A stretch of DNA of 64,000 nt from Saccharopolyspora_C sp047200635 (GCF_047200635.1 NZ_JBJZOI010000005.1:186001-250000), one strand, 5' to 3'. Numbered from the stretch's first letter, positions 8,351 to 18,556 are shown. The notes: generated by a model not told the origin, from the letters alone. Program-made: numbers and translations.

Positions 8351-9496
8351 TCAACCCTTCGCGAGGTGCCGGGCGATGACGAGGCGCTGGATCTGGTTGG
8401 TGCCCTCGAAGATCTGCAGCACCTTCGCTTCCCGCAGGTAGCGCTCGGCGGGGAAGTCGCGGGTGTAACCCGCGCCGCCGAGGACCTGCACGGCGTCGGT
8501 GGTCACCTTCATCGCCGCGTCGGTGGCCACCAGCTTCGCCACGGAGGACTGCGCCCCGAACGGCCGGCCCGCGTCGCGGCGCCGCGCCCCGTCCAGGTAG
8601 GCCGCGCGGGCCGACTGCACGGCGGCGGCCATGTCGGCGAGCAGGAACTCGACGCCCTGGAACTCGATGATCGCCTTGCCGAACTGGGTGCGCTGCCGCG
8701 CGTAGTCCACCGCGAGGTCCAGCGCCGCCTGCGCGAGGCCGACCGCGCACGCGGCGATGCCGAGCCGGCCCGAGTTCAGCGCGTCCAGCGCGATCGACAG
8801 GCCCTCGCCCTCCGCCCCGATCAGCCGCTCGGCCGGGACCCGGGCGTCCTCGAAGCGCAGCTCCGTGGTGGGGGAGCCGGTGAGGCCCATCTTGCGCTCG
8901 GGTGGTGCGGCGCTGAGCCCGGGCGCGTTCCCGTCCACGAGCAGGCAGCTGATCCCGCGCGGTCCGTCGTCGGAGGTCCGCGCCATCAGCGCGTAGAAGT
9001 CCGCGACCCCGCCGTGGGTGATCCAGGACTTGGTGCCGGTGATCCGGTAGTCCGCGCCGTCGCGTTCGGCCCGGGTGCTCAGCGCGGCGGCGTCGGACCC
9101 GGCGTGCGCCTCGGACAGCGCGTAGCCGCCGAGCAGCTCGCCGCCGATCAGGTCCGGCAGCCAGCGGGCCCGCTGCTCGTCGGTGCCGTGCCGGGCGAGC
9201 GGGTAGCAGGACATGGTGTGCACGGAGAGGCCGACGCCGACGGTCATCCACGCGCTGCTGATCTCCTCCAGCACCTGCAGGTAGACCTCGTAGGGCTGGC
9301 CGCCGCCCCCGTGCTCCTCCGGGTAGGGCAGCCCGAGCAGGCCGGAAGCGCCGAGCAGCCGGAACGCCTCGCGCGGGAACTCCGAGGCCTCCTCAGCGCG
9401 CGCCGCGGCGGGGGCGAGCTCGTCGCGGGCGATCTCCGCGGTGAGCGCGAGCAGATCGGTGGCGTCCTGGCTGGGCAGCAGTCGGTCGACGGCCAT
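8351..9496 (-). CDS. Acyl-CoA dehydrogenase
   Basis: 381 residues, the usual length for the FAD-dependent acyl-CoA dehydrogenase family; oxidises an acyl-CoA to the trans-2-enoyl-CoA and passes electrons to ETF. Seen: YALSEAHAGSDAAAL and ITGTKSWITHGG (FAD/substrate middle domain), RQRTQFGKAIIEFQGVEF and QVLGGAGYTRDFPAERYLREAK (C-terminal helical domain), and the end EGTNQIQRLVIARHLAKG. The glutamate in FEGTNQIQ is the position used as catalytic base in short-chain enzymes. ATG 9496 has an AGGAG site. It is divergent from a TetR regulator, with three AGTACT sites between them, so TetR control is likely. Chain-length preference unknown. Confidence 0.93.
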   Translation of the reverse strand: MAVDRLLPSQDATDLLALTAEIARDELAPAAARAEEASEFPREAFRLLGASGLLGLPYPEEHGGGGQPYEVYLQVLEEISSAWMTVGVGLSVHTMSCYPLARHGTDEQRARWLPDLIGGELLGGYALSEAHAGSDAAALSTRAERDGADYRITGTKSWITHGGVADFYALMARTSDDGPRGISCLLVDGNAPGLSAAPPERKMGLTGSPTTELRFEDARVPAERLIGAEGEGLSIALDALNSGRLGIAACAVGLAQAALDLAVDYARQRTQFGKAIIEFQGVEFLLADMAAAVQSARAAYLDGARRRDAGRPFGAQSSVAKLVATDAAMKVTTDAVQVLGGAGYTRDFPAERYLREAKVLQIFEGTNQIQRLVIARHLAKG

Positions 9497-9520
9497 GCGG
9501 CGCTCCTGGGGTGGCGGGGC

Positions 9521-9560
9521 CAGTACTGGAACTAGTACTGCAGGACCGCTCAGAGTACTG
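9521..9560. promoter_or_regulatory. Candidate TetR operator
   Basis: CAGTACTGGAACTAGTACTG (9521-9540) is a 7-bp inverted repeat with a 6-base spacer, and a third AGTACTG copy lies at 9554-9560. It sits in the 130-base gap between the divergent acyl-CoA dehydrogenase and TetR genes, 25 bases from the dehydrogenase start. Confidence 0.6.
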
Positions 9561-9626
9561 ACGGCGTGTCGGGCGCGCCAGGCCCGGAGGGCCACCGGAC
9601 GGCCGCGCTGTGGCAGTCTCAGCGGC

Positions 9627-10322
9627 ATGACTCCTCCCGCCCCGGACCCGCGGACGCGCGCGGCGGTCGGCCGCGCGGGGCGGTCCGCGCCGGAGCAGCG
9701 CCGCGCCGACCTGCTCGACCGGCTGTGCGCGCTGTTCCTGGCCGAGGGGTTCGCCCACTTCACGCTCGACGAGCTCGCCGCCCGGCTGCACTGCTCGAAG
9801 TCGACGCTCTACACGCTCGCGGGCAGCAAGGAGCAGCTCGCGGTCCGCGTCGTCGGCCAGTTCTTCAAGAACGCCACCGCCGGCATCGAGCGGGCCGTCG
9901 CCGGGACCGCTGACGTCCGCGCCCGGATGCGCACCTACCTGGACGCCGCCGCCGAGCAGCTGCGCCCGGCGTCCCGCCCGTTCATGGCCGACCTGGCCGC
10001 GAACCCGGCCACCCGCGCGACCTACCAGGCCAACGCCCGCGCCGCGGCCGACACCATGCGCCGCTACATCCGCGACGGGGTCCGCGACGGCGTGTTCCGC
10101 GAGGTGCACGCCGCGTTCGTCGCGGAGATGGTCGGCGGCACTATCGGCGCCATCCAGCGGGGTGAGATCGCCGAGCGCACCGGCCTGTCCGACGCGGAGG
10201 CGTTCGCGGAGCTGTCCCAGTTCCTGCTCCGGGGCCTGTTCGATCCGGCCGCCGACGAGCACCGGATCACCCAGCCCGCCGCGGAGCGCACCGGTCCGCG
10301 GCAACCGACCGGCCGGCCGTAG
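9627..10322 (+). CDS. TetR/AcrR-family regulator
   Basis: 231 residues. The N-terminal helix-turn-helix spans about residues 25-70 (RRADLLDRLCALFLAEGF, then TLDELAARLHCSKSTLYTLAGSKEQL), the classic TetR pattern. The C-terminal part is a helical ligand domain (YIRDGVRDGVFREVHAAFVAEMVGG) of the TetR_C type common in actinobacterial lipid regulators. It is divergent from an acyl-CoA dehydrogenase, so the effector may be an acyl-CoA. The first 20 residues (Arg/Ala/Pro-rich) and last 20 look disordered. ATG 9627 chosen as the only start that leaves the full DNA-binding domain. Confidence 0.9.
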   Translation: MTPPAPDPRTRAAVGRAGRSAPEQRRADLLDRLCALFLAEGFAHFTLDELAARLHCSKSTLYTLAGSKEQLAVRVVGQFFKNATAGIERAVAGTADVRARMRTYLDAAAEQLRPASRPFMADLAANPATRATYQANARAAADTMRRYIRDGVRDGVFREVHAAFVAEMVGGTIGAIQRGEIAERTGLSDAEAFAELSQFLLRGLFDPAADEHRITQPAAERTGPRQPTGRP

Positions 10323-10391
10323 CGGCCGGGGAGGCCATCCGGCCGCGGTCGGGTCAGATGTTCAGCACGTCAGCACCAGCACGGAGGAATC

Positions 10392-11324
10392 GTGATCGTC
10401 ATCGGTGGAGAGGCTCTCGTCGACCTCGTCCCGGACTCCGCAACGGAAGGCGGTGAGCTCGGGCCGCTGCACCCCCGGCTCGGCGGCGGCCCCTACAACG
10501 TGGCGATCGCGCTGGGCAGGCTGGACGTGCCAGCCGGTTTCCTCGCGACGCTGTCCACGGACCAGTTCGGCGACAAGCTGCTGGAGCGGATGGTCGAGTC
10601 CGGGGTGAGCACCGACCTGGTGAGCCGCAGCTCGGAACCGACGACCCTGGCCGTGGTGGGCCTGAGCGAGGACCGCTCGGCGCGGTACAGCTTCCACACC
10701 GAGGGCACCGCCGCCCGCTTCGTCAACGACCCCGGCCCGCTGGGCGAGGACGTCCTCGCGGTCTCGTTCGGCACCCTCGGGATGGTGTTGGAGCCCGGCG
10801 CCACGGTCTACGAGACCGTGCTGTTCCGGGAGGCCGAGCGGGGGATGTTCGTGGCCCTGGACCCGAACATCCGCGCGGACCTCATCGCCGATCCGGCCGC
10901 CTACCGCAAGCGCTTCGAGAGCTGGCTGCCCGCGGTGGACCTGCTGAAGCTGTCCGTCGAGGACGCGGAGTGGCTGGCCGGGGACGAGGAGCTGGACGTC
11001 GTGCTGCGCCGCTGGCAGCAGGCCGGCCCGGCCGGCCTGGTGCTCACCCGGGGTGCGGACGGGCTGGCCGCGCTGATCGGCGACGGCGAGCTGGTCGAGG
11101 TGCCGGGGGTTCGGGCCGAGGTCGCCGACACCATCGGCGCCGGGGACACGGTGCACGCCGCGCTGCTGGCCTGGCTGCACGACCACGGCGGGCTGTCCCC
11201 GGAGGCCGTGCGCGGGCTGACCAACGAGCAGTGGCGCGAGGCGCTGGACTTCGCGGCCCGCGCGGCCGCGATCACGGTCTCCCGCCCGGGCGCCGAGCCG
11301 CCCACGACGGCCGAGATCGGCTGA
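10392..11324 (+). CDS. PfkB-family sugar kinase, fructokinase-like
   Basis: 310 residues. ATP-dependent kinase of the ribokinase fold. The N-terminal GGEALVDLVP and RLGGGPYNVAIALGRL (substrate binding, di-glycine) and the C-terminal DTIGAGDTVHAALLAWL with the catalytic aspartate and anion hole are clear. The FGDKLLERMVESGVST block is typical of fructokinases. GTG 10392 follows a GGAGGA ribosome site. It sits 69 bases after the TetR gene and ends at a strong hairpin; co-transcription with TetR is possible. Fructose is the likeliest substrate but ribose, adenosine or another sugar cannot be excluded. Confidence 0.9.
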   Translation: MIVIGGEALVDLVPDSATEGGELGPLHPRLGGGPYNVAIALGRLDVPAGFLATLSTDQFGDKLLERMVESGVSTDLVSRSSEPTTLAVVGLSEDRSARYSFHTEGTAARFVNDPGPLGEDVLAVSFGTLGMVLEPGATVYETVLFREAERGMFVALDPNIRADLIADPAAYRKRFESWLPAVDLLKLSVEDAEWLAGDEELDVVLRRWQQAGPAGLVLTRGADGLAALIGDGELVEVPGVRAEVADTIGAGDTVHAALLAWLHDHGGLSPEAVRGLTNEQWREALDFAARAAAITVSRPGAEPPTTAEIG

Positions 11325-11365
11325 CCACCGCTGCCGTCCCCGGCGCGCTCCCGGCGTTCCGGGCG

Positions 11366-11400
11366 TCCCGGCACCCGGTTGCGGCAACCGGGTGCCGGGC
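11366..11400. terminator. Terminator after the PfkB kinase
   Basis: Nearly uninterrupted inverted repeat, 14 or more bp per arm (core arms 11369-11382 and 11384-11397), about 40 bases after the stop, without a T tract. Confidence 0.7.
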
Positions 11401-11491
11401 GCCCGGCGTCCGGGCTGATCGACGATGTGATCGTGGTCCCACCTGCCCAAAAGGGCTAACACGATTGCTGCGCGAGGGGCCTGGAGCGGTC

Positions 11492-11497
11492 TAGCGT
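11492..11497 (+). promoter_or_regulatory. Candidate -10 box for gltA
   Basis: TAGCGT about 165 bases before the gltA start, preceded by a TTGCTG (11465-11470) at a spacing too long to be its partner. The stretch 11325-11662 (338 bases) otherwise holds the hairpin of the previous gene and no gene. A leader of about 160 bases would result. Confidence 0.3.
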
Positions 11498-11662
11498 GGC
11501 AACGGACAGGACCCCAACGGGGTGGTGCTGCGGCGGTCCGGTGACCCCGGCCGGCGCACGTGCGCGACCGACCCACGCTGCCGGACACCCACCACGGTGT
11601 CGGACATGCGCGCAGTCGTCGGCGGAAACGCCGCCCCTTTCACGAGCGCGAGAGGTTCCCGA

Positions 11663-12967
<1,305 letters not shown>

Positions 12968-12979
12968 GCCGAGGTTCTT

Positions 12980-13022
12980 CGGCGCCGGACCGCGTTCCCC
13001 CGGGACGCGGCGTCCGGCGCCG
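12980..13022. terminator. Terminator after gltA
   Basis: Stem of 10 + 6 bp with a 2-base bulge (outer arms 12980-12989 and 13013-13022; inner 12990-12995 and 13005-13010), 13 bases after the gltA stop. Confidence 0.7.
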
Positions 13023-13155
13023 CTGAACCGGGCGGCAGGTCCGCCCACCCCTGGCCCCGGCGGCCGGCGCGAGCCGGTGCCGGGGCCGAGTCGCGTCCGG
13101 GCCCGGTTCGGGGCCGGACTTCGTGTCGGGTCGGTGGCCGGGCGCTCGCGGTCCG

Positions 13156-13161
13156 TAGGGT
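13156..13161 (+). promoter_or_regulatory. -10 box of the photolyase gene (leaderless)
   Basis: TAGGGT ends 8 bases before the ATG at 13170. No ribosome site precedes the ATG, so a leaderless message is likely. Confidence 0.5.
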
Positions 13162-13169
13162 GGTCCAGC

Positions 13170-14525
13170 ATGTCCGCACCTTCGATCCTGTGGTTCCGGC
13201 GAGATCTCCGCTGCGGTGACCACCCCGCCCTCGCGGCGGCTGCGCGCGGAGGGCCGGTGATCGGGCTGTTCGTGCTGGACGACTCGCTGCTGGGCCCGTC
13301 CGGCGCCGCGCGCCGCACCTTCCTGTTCCGCTGCCTGCGGGCCCTCGACGAGCAGCTGGGCGGCCGGTTGCTGGTGCTGCGCGGCGAACCCGAGCGGGTG
13401 CTGCCGGAGCTCGTCCGGAAGGTCGGTGCCGACGAGGTCCACGTCTCCGCCGACACCGGCCCGTACGGCCGCGCCCGCGACGAGCGGGTCCGCGCGGCGC
13501 TCGACGTCGAGCTGGTCGAGACCGGTTCCCCGTACGCGATCACCCCGGGCCGCGTCGTCAAGGGCGACGGCACGCCCTACCGGGTGTTCACCCCGTTCTC
13601 CCGCGCCTGGGCTGATCACGGGTACCCGCGCCCGGCCGGGACGAGCGCCGCCGAGGTGGACTGGCTGCTGCCGGACGACGCGGGCGCGGTGCCGATCCCC
13701 GAGGACGAGGACCTGGGCGGGTTGGTGCTGCCGCCCGCGGGCGAGGAGGCCGCGCTGCGGCGCTGGGCGGAGTTCCGCGACTCGCTGAACGACTACGACC
13801 GGGACCGCGACCGCCCGGACCACGACGGCACCAGCCGGATGTCGCCCTACCTGCGCTGGGGCTGCGCGCACCCCCGCACGCTGCTGGCAGATCTGGCCGG
13901 GCGGCGCGGCGACGGGGCGCGCAGCTACCGCAACGAGCTCGTCTTCCGGGAGTTCTACGCCGACGTGCTCTGGAACTGGCCGGAGAGCGCGCGGCGGAAC
14001 TTCGACACCCGGTTCGACCGGATGCGCCTGGACACCGGCGCCGAAGCCTGGTCGCGGTTCGAGGACTGGTGCGCGGGTCGCACCGGGTTCCCGATCGTCG
14101 ACGCGGGGATGCGGCAGCTGCTGAGCACCGGCTGGATGCACAACCGGGTGCGGATGGTGGTGGCGAGCTTCCTGGTCAAGGACCTGCACCTGCCGTGGTG
14201 GTGGGGCGCGCGGCACTTCATGAGCCACCTCGTCGACGGCGATCTCGCCTCCAACCAGCACGGCTGGCAGTGGGCGGCGGGGACGGGCACCGACGCCGCG
14301 CCGTACTTCCGGATCTTCAACCCGATCACCCAGGGCACCCGCTTCGACCCGGACGGCTCCTACGTCCGGACCTACGTCCCGGAGCTGCGGAACCTCGACG
14401 CGAAGCACACCCACCAGCCGTGGAAGCTCCCGGACGGGCCGCCGAACGGCTACCCCGGCCCGATCGTGGAGCACTCGGTGGAGCGGCAGGAGTCCCTGGC
14501 CCGCTACGGCGAGATCAAGGGATGA
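13170..14525 (+). CDS. phr: Deoxyribodipyrimidine photolyase
   Basis: 451 residues. Light-driven repair of cyclobutane pyrimidine dimers. N-terminal antenna-binding alpha/beta domain starts ILWFRRDLRCGDHPAL; the C-terminal FAD domain has GARSYRNELVFREFYADVLW (DNA-lesion pocket with the conserved Glu), TGFPIVDAGMRQL and the signature DGDLASNQHGWQWAAGTGTD. Several conserved tryptophans suitable for electron transfer are present. This fits a class I CPD photolyase rather than a (6-4) enzyme, but only experiment separates them. ATG 13170 chosen because the -10 box lies directly before it. It ends convergent to the eccE gene group with a shared terminator. Confidence 0.95.
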   Translation: MSAPSILWFRRDLRCGDHPALAAAARGGPVIGLFVLDDSLLGPSGAARRTFLFRCLRALDEQLGGRLLVLRGEPERVLPELVRKVGADEVHVSADTGPYGRARDERVRAALDVELVETGSPYAITPGRVVKGDGTPYRVFTPFSRAWADHGYPRPAGTSAAEVDWLLPDDAGAVPIPEDEDLGGLVLPPAGEEAALRRWAEFRDSLNDYDRDRDRPDHDGTSRMSPYLRWGCAHPRTLLADLAGRRGDGARSYRNELVFREFYADVLWNWPESARRNFDTRFDRMRLDTGAEAWSRFEDWCAGRTGFPIVDAGMRQLLSTGWMHNRVRMVVASFLVKDLHLPWWWGARHFMSHLVDGDLASNQHGWQWAAGTGTDAAPYFRIFNPITQGTRFDPDGSYVRTYVPELRNLDAKHTHQPWKLPDGPPNGYPGPIVEHSVERQESLARYGEIKG

Positions 14526-14615
14526 ACCGCCAGCAGGCGAACGGCCCGCGCGGCTGAGTCGCCGCGGCCGGAGGACGAGCCGCGGGGCCGGGGGCGCTCG
14601 GCGGGCGGGATCAGC

Positions 14616-14653
14616 GGAACGGCCCACGACCGGACGAGGTCGTGGGCCGTTCC
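14616..14653. terminator. Bidirectional terminator phr/eccE operon
   Basis: Perfect 15-bp inverted repeat (14616-14630 and 14639-14653) with an 8-base loop between convergent transcription units. Confidence 0.85.
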
Positions 14654-14666
14654 GCGCGCCGGTGGT

Positions 14667-15416
14667 TCAGTCGCCGCGGCGGATCGGGCCGAGGATCTCC
14701 CGCTCCTTCGGCGCGGTCACCAGGGTCAGCGGCATCCACAGCGAGTCGCCCAGCGCGATCACGCCGTCGTCCGGGATCTGGGTGAGCTGCTGGATCAGGT
14801 TCTGCCGCTGGGGCGCGTCGAAGTACCAGAACCGCGCCGCGAGCTGAGCCTGCTGCGGGGGCAGCCGCTGGAGCAGGATCAGGTCCGCGGTGTTCGTGGC
14901 CGTTCCGCTGCCCGCCTGCGGGTGCAGGTACGGCAGCACGTACATCGTGGTCTGCCAGGCGCTGCGCGGCGGGAACATCTCCTGGGGGACCGCCCCGCCG
15001 TCGTGCACGATCAGCAGCGGCGAGTCCTCGGTGGCCCGAGGCGTGTCGTACGGCGCGAGCTTGCGGGTCTGCACCACCGGAGCGGGTTGCCCCGCCGGGG
15101 TGCGCCCGGCGGCCCGCTCCAGCACCCGCCACGCGGCGGGGCGCCCGGTCACGATGTGCACCCAGGCGCCGGTGGCGATGGCGCGCAGCGCGATCTGCCG
15201 CGCCAGGTACAGCCCGCCGACCGTGACCATGCGGGTCGGTTCGGGACGCAGGATCGAGGCGGTCATCGGCGTGTTCGCCTTGCGGTCCGCCCCGATGATC
15301 ATCCCGCCGCGGTCGCCGGGCGGGCTGACGAGGTCGAGCATCTCCGGGCGCACCTGGAACTCCGGCGCGGTGCCTGCCCCGGTGCCGGGGGTGTCGAGGG
15401 TCCGGGTCCGGCTCAT
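14667..15416 (-). CDS. ESX-associated protein of unknown function
   Basis: 249 residues, no membrane segment or signal peptide. It overlaps the eccE stop by 4 bases (ATGA), so it is translationally coupled to the gene for a membrane component of the type VII machine. The middle has VTVGGLYLARQIALRAIATGAWVHIVTG and, later, TTMYVLPYLHP and LLQRLPPQQAQLAARFWYFD, which suggest an alternating alpha/beta domain. No Walker A motif. I do not recognise a family. Position argues for a cytosolic partner of EccE, or a split-off C-terminal part of it. Confidence 0.75.
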   Translation of the reverse strand: MSRTRTLDTPGTGAGTAPEFQVRPEMLDLVSPPGDRGGMIIGADRKANTPMTASILRPEPTRMVTVGGLYLARQIALRAIATGAWVHIVTGRPAAWRVLERAAGRTPAGQPAPVVQTRKLAPYDTPRATEDSPLLIVHDGGAVPQEMFPPRSAWQTTMYVLPYLHPQAGSGTATNTADLILLQRLPPQQAQLAARFWYFDAPQRQNLIQQLTQIPDDGVIALGDSLWMPLTLVTAPKEREILGPIRRGD

Positions 15417-16711
15417 GCCGCACCTCCGAGGGGCAGCGTTCCGGTCAGGCCCGCCAGCTGCATCCCGCGCAGCGGGGTCAGGGTCAGGTCGAGCTTGTTG
15501 CTGAGCGTCCGCAGCTGCTTGTCGGCGGTGCTCAGCGCCTCCGGGGTGAGCGCGCTGATCCGCACCAGCCCGCGCAGCCCGACCTCACCGTCCTCACCGG
15601 ACGGAGCGATGGACAGCGCGATGCTGGTGGAGCGACCCCGCACCCCGGTGAGCGCGTTGATGCTGTCGCTCATGTGGTTCGGCCAGCCGGTGATCGCGTA
15701 GCTGGAGTGGCTGTAGTTGTCGGCGGTGACCCCGCTCCAGCGCTCCTTCAGCCCGATCGGCCGCTGGGTGCCGAGCGCGTCCTGCAGCTCGGCGGAAGCG
15801 ATGCCCGCGCCCAGCAGCTCGTCCGGGTCCAGCGCGCGGGTCGCGATGCCCCGGCTTTCGAGGGCGTTGCGCACCCGGGACAGCGCACCGATCAGCGCCC
15901 GGTGCGCGCCGATCACGCCACCGCCGCGTTCGCCGACGGCCTTGGCGCAGGTCTGCGGGTCCAGCCGGACGGCGACCCAGGTGGTGCGGCGGGCCGCGGC
16001 GGTGGTCTTGCCCATCAGCTCCAGGTAGGAGTTCAGCGCGGGGGAGTCGGGCATCAGCGCGGCGCTGCCCGGGTAGCAGTGCCAGATGACCTGGATCGCG
16101 TCGAGCACGACCCCGCGGTCCTCCAGGCAGGTGGTGAGCACGCCCAGCGGCAGGTTCGGCGCGCTGTCCGCCGGGTTGATCAGCGACGGCGTCGGGTCGA
16201 CCATGAGCACCGCGGTCCACTTCCCGTTGTGCCAGGCCAATCCGACGGGGTTGCGGTCGTGGTCCTGGCCGCGCGCGACGACGAGGTCCTCGACCAGGAT
16301 CCGCAGCAGCGCGACCCGGTGGTTCTCGTCGGGGCCGATGATGCCGTCACCGTTCTTGTCCACGGCGAGCTCCCCGGCGTCGGTGTTCGGCGGCACCGAG
16401 CGGCGGACGTGCGAGCGGGTCCGGTAGTCCACGACGAGCCCGAACCACTGGGTGAACCAGCGGCCGCGCCTGCGGAGCAGCGCGATGATCAGCGCGAACG
16501 CGGCGATCCCGGCGGCCACCGGCCACAGCATCTCGTTGAGCAGCACGAGGACCAGGCCGATCGCCAGCCCCACCTCGATCACGACGATGTTGGCCACCGG
16601 CATCGGCCCCAGGCTCGCTCCGAGGGTGCGCCGCCGCGCTCGGATGCGCGTGCGGGCACCGCTGGTACCGGAGGCGTTCGGTTGGGCCGGATGTTGCGTG
16701 CTGACGGACAT
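15413..16711 (-). CDS. eccE: Type VII secretion protein EccE
   Basis: 432 residues. Peripheral membrane component of the ESX secretion complex. The first 35 residues are basic; two membrane spans lie at about 39-58 and 61-79; the rest is one soluble domain. The region VDYRTRSHVRR after the spans and the C-terminal half match the EccE pattern by general architecture. Odd feature: residues 118-129 (DKNGDGIIGPDE) form a canonical EF-hand calcium-loop pattern. Divergent from eccB with a 174-base gap and coupled to the next gene. Assignment rests on architecture and neighbours, so it is good but not certain. Confidence 0.82.
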   Translation of the reverse strand: MSVSTQHPAQPNASGTSGARTRIRARRRTLGASLGPMPVANIVVIEVGLAIGLVLVLLNEMLWPVAAGIAAFALIIALLRRRGRWFTQWFGLVVDYRTRSHVRRSVPPNTDAGELAVDKNGDGIIGPDENHRVALLRILVEDLVVARGQDHDRNPVGLAWHNGKWTAVLMVDPTPSLINPADSAPNLPLGVLTTCLEDRGVVLDAIQVIWHCYPGSAALMPDSPALNSYLELMGKTTAAARRTTWVAVRLDPQTCAKAVGERGGGVIGAHRALIGALSRVRNALESRGIATRALDPDELLGAGIASAELQDALGTQRPIGLKERWSGVTADNYSHSSYAITGWPNHMSDSINALTGVRGRSTSIALSIAPSGEDGEVGLRGLVRISALTPEALSTADKQLRTLSNKLDLTLTPLRGMQLAGLTGTLPLGGAA

Positions 16712-16840
16712 CCGTTCGGTCTCTTCCCCTCGCAGGCAGTGCGCACGCGGCAGGTGCGCAAACCAGGTCGTTCGGCAGCCGATCTCAGAGAATGCGGAAG
16801 GGTTCCGTCGAACCGGACCCGTGCGACGCGCCTCTGCGGC

Positions 16841-16846
16841 TATCCT
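16841..16846 (+). promoter_or_regulatory. Candidate -10 box for eccB
   Basis: TATCCT, about 40 bases before the eccB ATG, in the eccE/eccB divergent gap. No good -35 was seen at the standard spacing. Confidence 0.4.
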
Positions 16847-16885
16847 GCGGAACCGTACCTCGGACGGGAGAGCTGTAGGCGAAGA

Positions 16886-18472
16886 ATGGCATCAACACCC
16901 ACAACGAAGTCACAGGTTCAGGCGTACCAGTTCGTCCTTCGCCGCATGGAATCGGCACTGGTGCGCAAAGACGCGGTGATGCTGCACGACCCGATGGGGT
17001 CGCACAAGCGCGCCACCGTCACCGGCGCCATCCTCGCTTGCATCGGACTGATCGGTTTTCTGGTCTGGGGACTGTTCGGGGGCAAGGGTTCCGTGCCGGA
17101 GCCCGGGTCCATCGTCGTCGGCAAGGAGAGCGGAAGCGTCTACGTCGTCACGGCCGACGACGCGGCGCAGAAGCGGCTCATCCCGATGCTGAACATGGCC
17201 TCGGCGAAGCTGCTCGTGATGGCGCAGACCCAGGGCGGTGCGGGCGGCCAGGCGGTGCCGACGACGACGGTGAAGGAGTCGGCGCTCGCGGAGTACCCGC
17301 GCGGCCCGCGCACCGGGATGGTCAACGCGCCCAACTACCTGCCGGATCCCACCAACATCGCCGAGCCCGCGTGGGCGATCTGCGACGTCGGCCAGGTGCG
17401 GGACAACCTCGACGTCGCGCGGGCCGAGCGCGCGACCGAGGTGGAGACCACCGTCATCGGCGGCGACCCGAACCACGGCGTCGAGCTGCGGCCGGACCAG
17501 TCGCTGTTCGTCCAGGACCAGAGCTCCGGCCAGGAGTACCTCATCTACCGGGTGGAGGACTCCGACCGCCCGCACACCAAGGCGGTCAAGGCCAGGGTGG
17601 ACCGTTCCGAGCAGGCCGTGATGGACATCTACCGGCTGAGCGGGCAGACGCCCCGCACGATCAGCACCAACATGCTGAACTCGGTGCCGGACGCGCCGCC
17701 GCTGACCATTCCGGACGCCCCCGCCGGCTCGGTCGACTACATGCTGAACCCGTACGAATCCGGGGACGTGGTCCGCCAGACCGTCGCGGGTCAGCCGGAC
17801 CAGTTCTACGCGCTGCTGCCCGAGGGCAAGCAGCGGATCAGCCAGGGCGCGGCCGCCGTGCTGCACGCCAGCAAGCGCGGCAGCCAGGAGATCCCGAACT
17901 CCACCGGGACCATCACCCGCGCGCCGGACGCCGAGAACCAGCACCTCGACCTGGACTCGTTCCCGCTCGCGGTGCCGGAGCCGGTGTCCTTCCGGGAATC
18001 CGCGACGTCCTGCGTGAGCTGGCGCAACATCAGCGGCGAGCACCACGTCACCGTCACCGTCAACCGGGAGAGCCCGGCGAAGGTGGCTCCGGTGAAGCTG
18101 GCGCAGCACGACGGCACCGGCCCGAAGGTGGACTACTTCTACATGCCCGCCGGCAAGGCCGCGGTGGTGCGCGGGGTGTCCAACGAGGCCGGCGCGGACT
18201 CGGGGCCGATCTACCTGGTCTCGGACCAGGGCGTGATCTACGGGATCAAGGACGCCGCGACCGCGCAGGGGCTCGGCGTGATCAACAATCCGCTGGGGAT
18301 CAAGGCCGGTCCTTCGGGGATCATGCGCTCGTTGCCGAAGGGCGACCTGCTGGATCCGGCGCAGGCGAGCTACGTCTACGACTCCGTCCCGGTGCCGCCG
18401 GGCGGGGTGAACCGGCCGCCGCCGAACCCGCAGGCCCAGCAGCAGTCGGGGAGTTCCGCTTCCGACGGCTGA
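16886..18472 (+). CDS. eccB: Type VII secretion protein EccB
   Basis: 528 residues. Core ESX membrane protein with a short cytosolic N-terminus, one membrane span (about 44-64) and a large periplasmic domain. The start SQVQAYQFVLRRMESALVRKD is the EccB hallmark, followed by DPMGSHKRATVTG just before the span. The periplasmic part has SVDYMLNPYESGDVVRQT and YFYMPAGKAAVVRGV, and ends in a Pro/Gln/Ser-rich tail. Two cysteines (SATSCVSW and AICDVG) could form the disulphide known in EccB proteins. ATG 16886 gives the full N-terminal motif. Followed by a strong terminator. Confidence 0.95.
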   Translation: MASTPTTKSQVQAYQFVLRRMESALVRKDAVMLHDPMGSHKRATVTGAILACIGLIGFLVWGLFGGKGSVPEPGSIVVGKESGSVYVVTADDAAQKRLIPMLNMASAKLLVMAQTQGGAGGQAVPTTTVKESALAEYPRGPRTGMVNAPNYLPDPTNIAEPAWAICDVGQVRDNLDVARAERATEVETTVIGGDPNHGVELRPDQSLFVQDQSSGQEYLIYRVEDSDRPHTKAVKARVDRSEQAVMDIYRLSGQTPRTISTNMLNSVPDAPPLTIPDAPAGSVDYMLNPYESGDVVRQTVAGQPDQFYALLPEGKQRISQGAAAVLHASKRGSQEIPNSTGTITRAPDAENQHLDLDSFPLAVPEPVSFRESATSCVSWRNISGEHHVTVTVNRESPAKVAPVKLAQHDGTGPKVDYFYMPAGKAAVVRGVSNEAGADSGPIYLVSDQGVIYGIKDAATAQGLGVINNPLGIKAGPSGIMRSLPKGDLLDPAQASYVYDSVPVPPGGVNRPPPNPQAQQQSGSSASDG

Positions 18473-18515
18473 TCGGGGAACCGACGAGGTCGCACGACCG
18501 TCCCAGGGACGGTGC

Positions 18516-18556
18516 ATCCGCCCGCCGATCCACCGGATCGGCGGGCGGATCGCTTT
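18516..18556 (+). terminator. Terminator after eccB
   Basis: Perfect 16-bp inverted repeat (18516-18531 and 18535-18550), 3-base loop, followed by CGCTTT. Confidence 0.85.
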
